Assembly: GCF_025244845.1 (NCBI RefSeq)
Contig: NZ_CP104264.1
Location: 2,418,001 to 2,482,000 of the forward strand
Length of the DNA: 64,000 bases
Origin: Arthrobacter sp. zg-Y1171
GTDB lineage: Bacteria; Actinomycetota; Actinomycetes; Actinomycetales; Micrococcaceae
Direction of reading: 5' to 3'
Part shown: positions 34,590-43,170 of the stretch, in pieces
Numbering within the stretch: position 1 is the first letter of the stretch
How the letters are laid out: every line of letters starts with the position of its first letter
Notes under the pieces: model-generated
What the model saw: only the letters and a program-made list of their open reading frames with translations
What the model was told of the DNA's origin: nothing
The model's database searches: none
Program-made: the position numbers and the translations under genes

Positions 34590-36698
34590 ATGCGGTCACG
34601 GAACAGGTTGGCGGCCGTACTAGGCCTGAGCGCAGTTACGGTCCTGGTCCCGGCCGCTGCTTTTGCGGGGCCCGCGGAGCCGGTCCCGGCGGCTGCCGGT
34701 CCGGTGGTCCTGGTGCCGGCGGAATCCCCCGTGCGGATACCGCCGGGCGAATTCGTCGTGGACCCGGCCGATGTGCTGGGCAGTGATGCTTCCGAGGTGG
34801 AGGAAGCCATTTCGGAAGTGCAGCGGAACAGCGGGTACACCCTTTACGTGGTTTACGTGGATTCCTTTACCAGCCCCTCGGACCCGGTCGCCTGGTCGGA
34901 GCAGGTGGTGCGGGGCAAGGGCATGGGCGCTAAGGAAGCACTCCTGAGCATTGCCACCGAGGACCGCAAGATCCAGGTCTCCACCGGGGACCAGAGCGTC
35001 CTGAACCAGGCGCGCCGCAACGCCATTCTTGCTGCGGCGACCGACCCCCTGCTGGGCTCCCAGGACATTTCCTCCGCCCAGTGGGCCAACAGCGCAGTGA
35101 ACGCTGCGGAGTCACTGGAAGACATTGCCCGCGGCGGAGACGGAGAGGTTGCCGCCGCGGAGGAATCCGGCGGCGCCGACGTGGCGCCCCTGCTGGTGGG
35201 CGGCGTCGTCGTCGCCGGCGGACTGGGGACCGCCCTGCTGATCCGCAGCCGCCGCCGCAAGTCCGCCGCTGCTGCGCCCGTGCAGCAGCAGGGCCCCGCT
35301 GCCCCGGTGGATCCGCTGGACACCATGAGCGTGCCGGACCTGCGCAAGCGCGCCGGCAGCCTGCTCGTGGCTGCCGACGACGCGATCAAGTCCAGCGAGC
35401 AGGAACTTGGATTCGCCATGGCCGCCTACGGCGAGGGCGCGGTCACGACCTTCTCCGAGGACCTGGCCGCAGCACGCGCCCACATGGGCGAGTCCTTCAA
35501 GCTGCAGCAGCAGCTCGACGACCACATTCCGGATACCGAGCAGCAGCAACGTACCTGGCTGAAGGAAATCATCCGCCGGTGCGAGGCAGTGAACGAGTCG
35601 CTGCAGGCACACAAGGAAGAGTTCGATTCCCTCCGGGAACTGGAGAAGAACGCCCCCGCCGCCTTGGCTGCGGCACAGGCAGCTGCGGACCAGACCGCCT
35701 CGCGCCTAAGCACCTCGGCGGCGACACTCGATTCGCTGCGGTCCCGCTACGCCGCCTCCGCCGTCAGCCAGATCAGCGACAACATCGACCAGGCCCATGA
35801 ACGCCTGGCATTCGTGTCCAATGCCGCCGCGACGGCGAATGAAAAGCTGGCTGAAGGGGATACCTCTTCGGCAGTGGTTTCCGTCCGAGCGGCCGAAGAA
35901 TCCGTCCACCAGGCCGACGTGCTGCTGGACGCGATCGACAAGCGGAGCCAGGAACTTGACGCCGCACGCCAGGAGCTCCAGCGCGCAGTTGCCGACGCCA
36001 ACCAGGACCTGGCACAGGCCGGCGCTATTGCCGCCGGCGGTACCACTCCCGGTCTCGCCGGTCCGGCAGCCGGAGTCCGTGCCGCCCTCGATGCCGTGAA
36101 CCAGGCCACGCAGGCCGGTCCCATTGACCCGGTGGACCTGCTGCGCCGGCTGGAAACGGCCAACAACCAGCTCGATGCGGCGTTGGAAGGCATCCGTGAC
36201 CGCCAGGAGCAGGAGCGCCGGGCACGGGATTCCCTGCAGCATGCCATGATGGCCGCGCAGGCGCAGATTTCGGGCACCTCGGACTACATCCGGGCACGCC
36301 GCGGCGGCGTCGGCAGCGAGGCCCGGACCCGGTTGGCCGAGGCTGAGCGCAATCTGCAGCAGGCCGTGGCAATGCAGTCCTCGGATCCGGTGAGCGCCCT
36401 CGCCTACGCCCAGCAAGCCAATGCGCTGGCGGCCCAGGCCGCGGAAATGGCGCAGCAGGACGTGGACGGTTTCGGCGGAGGTTTCGGCGGCGGCGGATTC
36501 GGCGGCGGAGGAGGCGGCGGAAACGGGCTGGGCGGCGCCATCCTCGGAGGTATCCTCATTGATTCCATCCTGCGCGGCGGCTCGCACGGCGGCGGATGGG
36601 GCGGCGGCGGGTTCGGTGGTTTCGGAGGCGGTGGTTTCGGCGGGGGCGGCGGGTTCGGCGGAGGCGGCGGGTTCGGCTCATCCGGCGGAAACTTCTAG
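34590..36698 (+). CDS. TPM-domain membrane protein with coiled coil and glycine-rich tail
   Basis: Protein of 702 residues. Signal peptide (1-29; LAAVLGLSAVTVLVPAAAFA), extracytoplasmic TPM domain (about 45-170; FVVDPADVLGSDASEVEEA, YTLYVVYVDSF, GAKEALLSIATEDRKIQVST), transmembrane helix (about 191-212), then a long Ala/Gln/Glu-rich cytoplasmic coiled coil (about 230-625) and a glycine-rich end with repeated GGFGGGG. TPM (YgcG-type) domains may act as phosphatases or chaperone-like modules in thylakoid and membrane repair. ATG 34590 gives a proper signal peptide. A PspA homologue follows 102 nt downstream, suggesting a shared membrane-stress role. Confidence 0.88.
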   Translation: MRSRNRLAAVLGLSAVTVLVPAAAFAGPAEPVPAAAGPVVLVPAESPVRIPPGEFVVDPADVLGSDASEVEEAISEVQRNSGYTLYVVYVDSFTSPSDPVAWSEQVVRGKGMGAKEALLSIATEDRKIQVSTGDQSVLNQARRNAILAAATDPLLGSQDISSAQWANSAVNAAESLEDIARGGDGEVAAAEESGGADVAPLLVGGVVVAGGLGTALLIRSRRRKSAAAAPVQQQGPAAPVDPLDTMSVPDLRKRAGSLLVAADDAIKSSEQELGFAMAAYGEGAVTTFSEDLAAARAHMGESFKLQQQLDDHIPDTEQQQRTWLKEIIRRCEAVNESLQAHKEEFDSLRELEKNAPAALAAAQAAADQTASRLSTSAATLDSLRSRYAASAVSQISDNIDQAHERLAFVSNAAATANEKLAEGDTSSAVVSVRAAEESVHQADVLLDAIDKRSQELDAARQELQRAVADANQDLAQAGAIAAGGTTPGLAGPAAGVRAALDAVNQATQAGPIDPVDLLRRLETANNQLDAALEGIRDRQEQERRARDSLQHAMMAAQAQISGTSDYIRARRGGVGSEARTRLAEAERNLQQAVAMQSSDPVSALAYAQQANALAAQAAEMAQQDVDGFGGGFGGGGFGGGGGGGNGLGGAILGGILIDSILRGGSHGGGWGGGGFGGFGGGGFGGGGGFGGGGGFGSSGGNF

Positions 36699-36800
36699 CC
36701 CACACGGACCAAAGACGCAAAAGTGCACCAAGATGTACCCGTAACGCTCCATGGCGGAGGCGGGCTTTTTCCGAACACAGCAGATTGAAAGGCAGACACC

Positions 36801-37538
36801 GTGGTTAAGCAGTCGATTTTCGGACGTATCACTCAATTGGCCAAGGCCAACATCAATGCCATCCTCGACCAGGCCGAGGATCCGCAGAAGATGCTCGACC
36901 AGATGGTGCGGGATTACAGTAACAACATCGCTGAGGCCGAGAGCGCCGTCGCGCAGACCATCGGGAACCTTCGGATGCTCCAGGACGACTACAACGAGGA
37001 CATCCAGAACGCCCAGAACTGGGGCAACAAGGCGCTGGCTGCCTCCCGCAAGGCCGATGAGTTCCGCGCGGCCGGGAACACCGCCGACGCCGAGAAGTTC
37101 GACAACCTTGCCAAGGTGGCCCTTCAGCGCCAGATCGCCTCCGAAAACGAAGCCAAGGGCGCACAGCCGACCATTGCTTCCCAGGAAGAGATCGTTGAAC
37201 GCCTCAAGACCGGCCTGAACCAGATGAAGGGCAAGCTGGACCAGCTCACCAGCAAGCGCGACGAACTGATTGCCCGCGCCCGCAACGCCTCCGCTCAGAC
37301 GCAGATGCATGAGGCCATGAAGAGCATCGATGTCATGGACTCGACCTCCGAGGTGGGCCGCTTCGAGGAAAAGATCCGCCGCGAGGAAGCCCGCGTCCGC
37401 GGCGCCAACGAGCTGGCGTCCTCCAGCCTTGATTCGCAGTTCGAGTCGCTGGAGGATCTCGGCGAGCAGACCGAGGTCGAAGCCCGCCTGGCGGCCCTGA
37501 AGTCGTCCGGCACAACGCAGTCCGCCATCGAGGACTAG
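36801..37538 (+). CDS. pspA: PspA/IM30 family protein
   Basis: Peripheral membrane-binding coiled-coil protein of 245 residues that protects membrane integrity by forming ESCRT-III-like oligomers. The N-terminus MVKQSIFGRITQLAKANINA, DQAEDPQKMLDQMVRDYSNN and long heptad-like helices through residue ~220 fit the family, and the length is normal. Start GTG 36801 has an AAAGG site about 9 nt upstream. It follows the TPM gene in the same direction and ends in a strong hairpin. No Psp phage-shock regulator is seen beside it. Confidence 0.93.
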   Translation: MVKQSIFGRITQLAKANINAILDQAEDPQKMLDQMVRDYSNNIAEAESAVAQTIGNLRMLQDDYNEDIQNAQNWGNKALAASRKADEFRAAGNTADAEKFDNLAKVALQRQIASENEAKGAQPTIASQEEIVERLKTGLNQMKGKLDQLTSKRDELIARARNASAQTQMHEAMKSIDVMDSTSEVGRFEEKIRREEARVRGANELASSSLDSQFESLEDLGEQTEVEARLAALKSSGTTQSAIED

Positions 37539-37560
37539 CCACAGCTGCTTCCAGTACTGC

Positions 37561-37596
37561 CGAAGGGCGGGTGCCGCTACCGGCGCCCGCCCTTCG
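37561..37596. terminator. Terminator hairpin shared by pspA and the DUF6328 gene
   Basis: A 16-bp stem (37561-37576 with 37581-37596, one G-U pair) and CTAC loop, 22 nt after the pspA stop. The stop codon and last codons of the opposing DUF6328 gene lie in loop and right arm. There is no U-run. Confidence 0.65.
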
Positions 37597-38131
37597 TCCG
37601 TCTGGTGCGTTCCCGCCGGGGCCGGTGTTGCCGGGCCGTGCGCCGGCGCAGGGCCTGCCGCCTCAGGAGAAGAGGCAGGAGCAGCCACAGCAGGGCCACG
37701 ACAACCGCCACCGATGCCGCGGCTATGGCACCGGCTGAACCGGAGAGTACGAGGTCGAACACCAGGCCAATGGTCCCGACCAGGATCAGGCCCACCAGTA
37801 CCAGGGTAAGGCGCAGCAGCAGGTCCGCACTGTCCACCAGGTTCCCCTTGATCCGCCGCTGGAAGAAGGCGCGGTGCAGCACCACCGTGGACAGCAGGAG
37901 CGCGGTGACGAGCACCGAAAGCACCACCAGGCACAGGTAGATGCCCACCTGGACCGGGTTCAGTTCGGTGAAGCGCTGCTGGAACGGCAGCGTCAGCAGG
38001 AAGCCGGTCAGGATCTGGATGCCGGTCTGGAGCACCCGCAGCTCCTGCAGCAGGTCCGTCCAGTTCCGGTCCTGCTTCTGCAGCGGGGTCTCACCGCGGT
38101 CCGGGTCCCGTTCCGCCGGGGTATCGCCCAT
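37577..38131 (-). CDS. DUF6328 family membrane protein
   Basis: Membrane protein of 184 residues with four hydrophobic segments (about 33-52, 62-84, 101-126 and 132-156). The conserved opening DRNWTDLLQELRVLQTGIQILTG belongs to the DUF6328 family, which is frequent in actinobacteria. The C-terminus is very basic (RRTARQHRPRRERTRR). Function unknown. Its last codons form the right arm of the pspA terminator. It is downstream of the initiator tRNA gene in the same direction, separated by the tRNA terminator. Confidence 0.8.
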   Translation of the reverse strand: MGDTPAERDPDRGETPLQKQDRNWTDLLQELRVLQTGIQILTGFLLTLPFQQRFTELNPVQVGIYLCLVVLSVLVTALLLSTVVLHRAFFQRRIKGNLVDSADLLLRLTLVLVGLILVGTIGLVFDLVLSGSAGAIAAASVAVVVALLWLLLPLLLRRQALRRRTARQHRPRRERTRRTKGGRR

Positions 38132-38168
38132 GTGGGAAGTTTAGTGGGTCCATCGGCGGGCAAAACAA

Positions 38169-38206
38169 AAGTCCCCCGAGGTTCCTTGCGGATCCTCGAG
38201 GGACTT
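38169..38206 (-). terminator. Terminator of the initiator tRNA gene
   Basis: Thirteen-base arms (38169-38181 and 38194-38206, one wobble pair) enclose a 12-nt loop and are followed on the minus strand by TTGTTTTG, a good intrinsic terminator starting 5 nt after the tRNA. The plus strand is also T-rich after it. Confidence 0.8.
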
Positions 38207-38210
38207 TCTT

Positions 38211-38287
38211 TTGTTGCGGGGGCAAGATTTGAACTTGCGACCTCTGGGTTATGAGCCCAGCGAGCTACCGAACTGCTCCACCCCGCG
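38211..38287 (-). tRNA. Initiator tRNA-fMet (anticodon CAT)
   Basis: Full cloverleaf on the minus strand: acceptor beginning CGCGGGG and ending CCCCGCA, D arm with GGTAG, anticodon stem CTGGG-CTCATAA-CCCAG, T arm with GTTCAAATC. The C1-A72 mismatch and the three consecutive G-C pairs closing the anticodon loop are the marks of initiator tRNA. The 3' end is encoded as ACAA, so CCA is not fully in the gene and must be added. The mature body without tail is 38214-38287. Confidence 0.96.
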
Positions 38288-38378
38288 GCGTGATATCTAA
38301 CTCTACCCGCCGCAGGACACTGACGCAAACCGGAACCCCGGCCCATCGCTGCAGGGCCGGGGCCCCGGCCCGCGAGAC

Positions 38379-38409
38379 GGCGGCGGGGCACCCCGGGTGC
38401 CCCGCCGCC
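38379..38409 (-). terminator. GC-rich hairpin behind the UPF0182 gene
   Basis: A perfect 14-bp stem (38379-38392 with 38396-38409) and 3-nt loop starts 21 nt after the UPF0182 stop. A second palindrome (GGGCC-rich, 38354-38371) follows. No U-run; typical of actinobacterial I-shaped terminators. Confidence 0.55.
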
Positions 38410-38413
38410 GTCC

Positions 38414-38445
38414 GCTAGTTGCCGCCGTCGCTAGTTGCCGCCGTC
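38414..38445 (-). repeat. 16-bp tandem duplication over the UPF0182 stop codon
   Basis: GCTAGTTGCCGCCGTC occurs twice without gap (38414-38429 and 38430-38445). The copy at 38430 holds the final codons and TAG stop; the other repeats them just beyond the stop in a shifted frame. Confidence 0.85.
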
Positions 38446-41433
38446 GCTGTCTTCCGCCGGAGCAGTGGCGCCGTCGGCAGGCGCCTCGGTGGCGTCACCG
38501 GCAGCACCCTCCATCCGCTCCTGGGCTGCGGTAGCCCGGGTAATGGCGTCCTGGAGCCGGGCCTGGGACTCGCCGTAGGCGGCAAAGTCGCCGCGGCCAA
38601 GGGCAGCCTGGCCGTCCTGGATGGCCTGCCCGGCATCGGAAAGCGCCGTAGCCAGTTCGGACTGGGCGGTCACGTCGCCGCCGCCTTCCGCTGTCGGAGG
38701 CGTAGCCCCGACGTTGCCGGCATCTCCCGTGGACGCTCCGGAGTCTCCGCCGAAGATCTGGTCCAGGGCTTCTTCCAGGGTGGGTGCGAAGCCCACCTTC
38801 TCGCCGAAGTTCACCAGCACCCGCTGCAGGGTCGGATACGAGGCCTCACCCGAGGACTGTACGTACACGGGCTGCACGTACAGGATGCCGTCGCCTACCG
38901 GCAAGGTCAGCAGGTTGCCGTTGATGACTTCCGAAGCACCCTGGCGCAGGAGGTTCAACGCGTTGGAGACGGTCGGATCGGAGTTGAACGTATTCTGCGC
39001 CTGGCCCGGCCCGGGAACAGCCGTATCCGTAGGCAGGGCGAGCAGGCGAAGCTTGCCGTAGTCCTCGCTCCTGACACCCGCTTCCCCGGTGCCGGCGTCT
39101 GCCTCGGCGGAGAGGAAACCGTAAAGCACGTTGCGGGGGTCGCCGCCTTCGCTCACGAACGGAATGAACGGCGTGGTCAGCGAGAAGGTCGCTTCATCCT
39201 GTCCCGGCATCTGCAGCGACAGGTAGTACGGAGGCTGCTTGACGCTGCCGTTGCCGCCCGTGGGATCGGCCGGAACGCTCCAGGCGTCGTCGTTCTTGTA
39301 GAACGAATCCGGATCGGTGACGTGGTACTTGCCCAGCAGTTCACGCTGGACCTTGAACTGGTCTTCCGGGTAACGCACGTGCGCCATCAGGTCAGCGGAC
39401 ATGTCGCTGTACTTTTTCAGGGTGGAGGGGAAGACGCTCTGCCAGGACTTCAGCAGCGGATCCTCATCGTCCCAGGCGTACAACTCGACGGAACCGTCGT
39501 AGGCATCAACCGTGGCCTTCACCGCGTTCCGGATGTAGTTCACCTGTTCCTGCGGCAGTGCCGCAGCTCCCGGAGTCAACGAGTCCGTGGTGGCATCCTG
39601 CAGCTCCTGCTGCGTGGAGTAGGGGAAGTACTTGCTCGTGGTGTAGCCGTCCACGATCCACTTCACCCGGCCGTCAATGACAGCGGGGTACGCGTTGCTG
39701 TCCACGGTCAGGTACGGGGCAACCTTTTCCACCCGGTCGCGGGGGTCGCGGTCATACAGGATCTGGGATTCCTCGTTGATGGCGTCCGCGAGCAGCAGCT
39801 CGGTGGACTGGAACTTGATCGCGTAGACCAGCTGGTTGAAGAAGTTCCCGACGCTCGGGCCGCCCTCGCCGCTGAAGGTGGTCTGCGATTCCTCTTCCGA
39901 GTTACCCGTCTGCGGGCGGTCGATTTCCACCGGCGGGGTGCCCTCCGGGGCGCCGACCACCGAATACTGCGGAGAGTTTTCGCCGAAGTAGATCCGCGGC
40001 TCGTACTCGCCGCCGTCGGTGAGCACGCCGGTGGAGGGAATGCCGGACTCCATGAAGCTGGGCTTGCCGTCCGCCCCGACCGTTGAACCGCGCGCTGCCA
40101 CCACGCCGTAGCCGTGGGTGTAGAGGATGTGTTCGTTGACCCAGCCTGCGGGCACGCCGCCGACGTTCAGTTCGCGGACGGCGATGACCGTGTCCTGGAC
40201 CTCGCCGTCGATCTCGTAGCGGTCCACGTTCAGGGTCTGGGGGAACTGGTAGTACTGGCGGAACTGCTGCAGCTGGCCGAACGCGTCGGAGACGACATTC
40301 GGGTCCAGGAGGCGGATGTTGGCCGTGGTGCCGGCGTCCTGTTCAAGGGCTCCGGCGTTGGCGTTCACCGTGGCGTCGTACGGGATGACCTCGGTGTCGC
40401 TCAGGCCGTAGGCCTCCCGCGTGAGGTCGATGTTGCGCTGGATGTATTCGCGCTCAAGGCTCAGCTCCGAAGGCTGCACCTGATAGCGCTGGACAATCCA
40501 CGGGTAGACGCCGCCGGCCACGATGGCCGTGATGATCAGCATGGCGGTGCCGATAATCGGCAGGCGCCAGCGGCCGATGACGGCGGAGAGGATGAACAGG
40601 ACGGCAACGATGACCGAGGCAACGGCCAGGATGGCCTTGGTCGGGATGACGGCCTCGACGTCGGTGTAGAGGGCGCCGGTCCAGGTTCCCGAGGTGCTCA
40701 GCAGGGTGTCGTAGCGGTCGAGCCAGAAGTTGATGCCCTGCAGGATGAGGAAGGCTGCCGCGATGATGGCCAGGTGCAGACGGGCCGGGCGGCTGACGAA
40801 CACACCCTTTTCCTCCAGCCGGATGCCGCCGTAAAGGTAGTGGGTCATCAGGCCGGCAATACCGGCAATAACGACGACGCTGATCAGGAAGCCCACCAGG
40901 AACCCGATGAAGGGCAGCGTGTTCAGATAGAAGCTGTAGTCCATGTTGAACTGCGGATCTGTCTTTCCGAAATCGCGCCGGTTGAAGAAGAGCAGGGCCT
41001 GCTGCCACATGGACATGGCGGCCGTGCCGGCGAAGCCGCCGACAACGATCGGAATACCAATCATCAGCAGCTTGCGGATGGGCTCAAGCTGGGCCTGGTA
41101 CCGGTTGAGGTTGTCCTGGAGTGCACTGTCCGGCGCATAGATCGGCCGCGACGTGTAGGCCACCCGGATACTGGTGAACACTCCGGCGGCCATCACGAGG
41201 AAGGCCGCAAGGAACATGGAGATGCGGGTCAGGTTCTCCTTGACGAAGACTTCCAGATACCCCAGCTGGTTGTACCACAGGACATTCGCGTAGACCTGGG
41301 AAAAGTACACGAAGCCAATGACCAGGATGGCAACGACGATCAGCGTTGCGATCAGCGGGCTGCGCCGCCGTCGCCTGCCGACGGCCGTGGCCGTACCGGG
41401 TCGGGAAAATGGGCCGTTTGGTCCGGAAGTCAC
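38431..41433 (-). CDS. UPF0182 family large membrane protein
   Basis: Protein of 1000 residues of the COG1615/UPF0182 family (M. tuberculosis Rv3193c type). About seven transmembrane helices lie in the first 310 residues, followed by a large extracytoplasmic domain with family segments [50 protein letters not shown] and [10 protein letters not shown]. An acidic, Ala/Gly-rich tail (about 900-1000) is variable. The function is unknown. The N-terminus before the first helix is basic. It precedes nothing on its strand except the tRNA, and lies downstream of the YlbL-type gene as in mycobacteria. Confidence 0.93.
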   Translation of the reverse strand: MTSGPNGPFSRPGTATAVGRRRRRSPLIATLIVVAILVIGFVYFSQVYANVLWYNQLGYLEVFVKENLTRISMFLAAFLVMAAGVFTSIRVAYTSRPIYAPDSALQDNLNRYQAQLEPIRKLLMIGIPIVVGGFAGTAAMSMWQQALLFFNRRDFGKTDPQFNMDYSFYLNTLPFIGFLVGFLISVVVIAGIAGLMTHYLYGGIRLEEKGVFVSRPARLHLAIIAAAFLILQGINFWLDRYDTLLSTSGTWTGALYTDVEAVIPTKAILAVASVIVAVLFILSAVIGRWRLPIIGTAMLIITAIVAGGVYPWIVQRYQVQPSELSLEREYIQRNIDLTREAYGLSDTEVIPYDATVNANAGALEQDAGTTANIRLLDPNVVSDAFGQLQQFRQYYQFPQTLNVDRYEIDGEVQDTVIAVRELNVGGVPAGWVNEHILYTHGYGVVAARGSTVGADGKPSFMESGIPSTGVLTDGGEYEPRIYFGENSPQYSVVGAPEGTPPVEIDRPQTGNSEEESQTTFSGEGGPSVGNFFNQLVYAIKFQSTELLLADAINEESQILYDRDPRDRVEKVAPYLTVDSNAYPAVIDGRVKWIVDGYTTSKYFPYSTQQELQDATTDSLTPGAAALPQEQVNYIRNAVKATVDAYDGSVELYAWDDEDPLLKSWQSVFPSTLKKYSDMSADLMAHVRYPEDQFKVQRELLGKYHVTDPDSFYKNDDAWSVPADPTGGNGSVKQPPYYLSLQMPGQDEATFSLTTPFIPFVSEGGDPRNVLYGFLSAEADAGTGEAGVRSEDYGKLRLLALPTDTAVPGPGQAQNTFNSDPTVSNALNLLRQGASEVINGNLLTLPVGDGILYVQPVYVQSSGEASYPTLQRVLVNFGEKVGFAPTLEEALDQIFGGDSGASTGDAGNVGATPPTAEGGGDVTAQSELATALSDAGQAIQDGQAALGRGDFAAYGESQARLQDAITRATAAQERMEGAAGDATEAPADGATAPAEDSDGGN

Positions 41434-41645
41434 AGTTACCTCATCGTTCGGTGCGTCGGCTCGCGGCCTGGCCGGGATGCACCGGCGGGAATGCTTTCGG
41501 GTCGTGTTTCCAGCCCTGTTTCCCCACCGGTTACCCCGGAAGCCGTCCGTAAATCATTCTGCCTTGGATTGCTCTGTGGCTGCCACTTAGATCCGGTGCC
41601 GCAAACAACCTTGTCCCGATCGTAACTAGGGCGGGCCGCCTACTA

Positions 41646-42854
41646 CTAGGGGGTGCACTGCGGCAGATCCGCCGCACTCCCGCCGGCGGCGAGCTTTTCG
41701 ACCGCCTGGATGGCCTCGTCCAGGGTGGAAACCCGCACCACGTCCAGGCCTGCCGGAATATGGCCGACGACCTCGCCGCAGTTGTCCGCGGGGGCCAGGA
41801 AATACTCGGCCCCGGCGTCGGACGCACCGATCAGTTTCTGCCGGATCCCGCCGATAGGGCCCACGTTCCCAGCCGCATCGATGGTCCCGGTTCCGGCGAA
41901 ATGCCTGCCGCCGGTCAACGGTTCCGGGGTGAGCCGGTCCACGATCCCCAGGGCGAACATCATCCCCGCGGACGGACCGCCTACGCGTTCCATTCCTGCC
42001 CCGATGTTGACATCGAAAGGGAACTCGAAGGAGGTCGCCAGTTCGATGCCGAGCTGATAGGTACCGGTATCGGATTGCCGCGGGGTCACGGATTCGGTTA
42101 CTTCGTCCCCGTCGCGGCGTACCGTGATTTCCGCAGGCGAGCCGCCGCCGTCGTTCAGGACGGCGCGCAGGCTCTCGATGCCGTCGATTCGGGTGTCCCC
42201 CACTGCAACCACGGTGTCTCCGGCCTCCAGCACGCCTTCGGCCGGTGACCCCTCAACCACGGCTGCCACGGTAAGTTCCTGCGTATAGCCGATATCCAGC
42301 TGGTTCAGGGCTGCGGCGACGGCGGATTCCTGGGACGACGTCATGGCGGCGGCGTTTTCCTCATCCACCTCGTCGCTGGTGGTTCCCGGGGCGTAGAGGA
42401 ATTCGGTGGGATAGACGACGTCGTTATTGTTCGCCCAGCCGCCCACGGCCTGGAAGATGCTGATGTTCGTGCTCGGACCGCCGGAAACGTAGACGGTGGT
42501 CAGGTCCAGCTCGCCCTCCGTGGGATAGCTCGGGCGCCCCTCGATCTCGATGATTTCCGCGTCGCCGGCGCTGCCCAGCGTATTGAACGTAGGTCCCGGG
42601 GACTCCACCACGTACTGGGCGGGCAGCAGCAGTCCGGCGGCACCGAGGACGGCGGCAAGCGCACCGGAAGCAATCATCGCCCGGGAACGGGCGGAGCGTT
42701 TCGCGGGCGCGGGGCGGCCCGCACCCAGGCCCTGGTACGGATAGACGGAGTAGCTGCCGTCCGGCTGCGGGGCCGGGACCGGAGGCTCCCCGGGCACGGG
42801 ATTACCTGGCCGGCCCTGCGCCGCAGTCCTGCTGTCGTCATGAGAGGGGCGCAA
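41646..42854 (-). CDS. YlbL-type PDZ and Lon-like (S16) membrane protease
   Basis: About 402 residues: Pro-rich cytoplasmic N-terminus, one helix (about 57-78), a PDZ domain (about 195-265; GSPAEGVLEAGDTVVAVGDT) and a C-terminal S16 Lon-type protease domain without ATPase. The catalytic Ser lies in RVGGPSAGMMFALG and the Lys in GGIRQKLIGASDAG. B. subtilis YlbL acts in checkpoint recovery by degrading a division inhibitor; the actinobacterial role is not established (Rv3194c type). No ATG fits; TTG 42854 is chosen because AGGAAAAGG lies 8 nt upstream. Transcribed divergently from the DUF2342 gene. Confidence 0.9.
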   Translation of the reverse strand: MRPSHDDSRTAAQGRPGNPVPGEPPVPAPQPDGSYSVYPYQGLGAGRPAPAKRSARSRAMIASGALAAVLGAAGLLLPAQYVVESPGPTFNTLGSAGDAEIIEIEGRPSYPTEGELDLTTVYVSGGPSTNISIFQAVGGWANNNDVVYPTEFLYAPGTTSDEVDEENAAAMTSSQESAVAAALNQLDIGYTQELTVAAVVEGSPAEGVLEAGDTVVAVGDTRIDGIESLRAVLNDGGGSPAEITVRRDGDEVTESVTPRQSDTGTYQLGIELATSFEFPFDVNIGAGMERVGGPSAGMMFALGIVDRLTPEPLTGGRHFAGTGTIDAAGNVGPIGGIRQKLIGASDAGAEYFLAPADNCGEVVGHIPAGLDVVRVSTLDEAIQAVEKLAAGGSAADLPQCTP

Positions 42855-42883
42855 CTGACCAACCTTTTCCTGCGCTCGTGTGC

Positions 42884-42925
42884 TGTGCTTGTTTTGTTGT
42901 GCTCGTTTTGCTGTGCTCGTGTACA
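42884..42925. repeat. 14-bp imperfect tandem repeat, three units
   Basis: Units TGTGCTTGTTTTGT, TGTGCTCGTTTTGC and TGTGCTCGTGTACA follow without gap. On the minus strand they lie 30-71 nt upstream of the YlbL-type start, probably in its leader or promoter. Confidence 0.7.
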
Positions 42926-43100
42926 GATCCGGCGCCCGCGGTCGGGCTGCCAACCCTGCAAGCCTACGCCCGGCCCCCGGCCGTGGCGTGCAGGGCAGGC
43001 TTTGCCTACAGCGAACGAAAACGGCCTGTGCGGGACAGGGCTTGGACCCTGCGGGTAGCGTAAGGGGAATATGGTCGGCAGGTGCCGGGCATCGCACACT

Positions 43101-43130
43101 ATCTTCCGCAGTATTAATCTTCCGCAGTAT
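43101..43130. repeat. 14-bp direct repeat upstream of the DUF2342 gene
   Basis: ATCTTCCGCAGTAT occurs at 43101-43114 and 43117-43130, spaced by 2 nt, 40-70 nt before the DUF2342 start. A possible activator site or a recent duplication of promoter DNA. Confidence 0.7.
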
Positions 43131-43170
43131 CTTTCCGCTTTATCTTCTTTCACAGGACCGGTGGTATCCC

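Larger units (their letters stand above)
42855..43170. other. 316-nt divergent region with two repeat sets
   Basis: No gene is supported. The left part carries a 14-bp tandem repeat in the YlbL-gene leader, the right part a 14-bp direct repeat before the DUF2342 gene (separate entries). Promoters of both genes must lie here. Confidence 0.5.
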
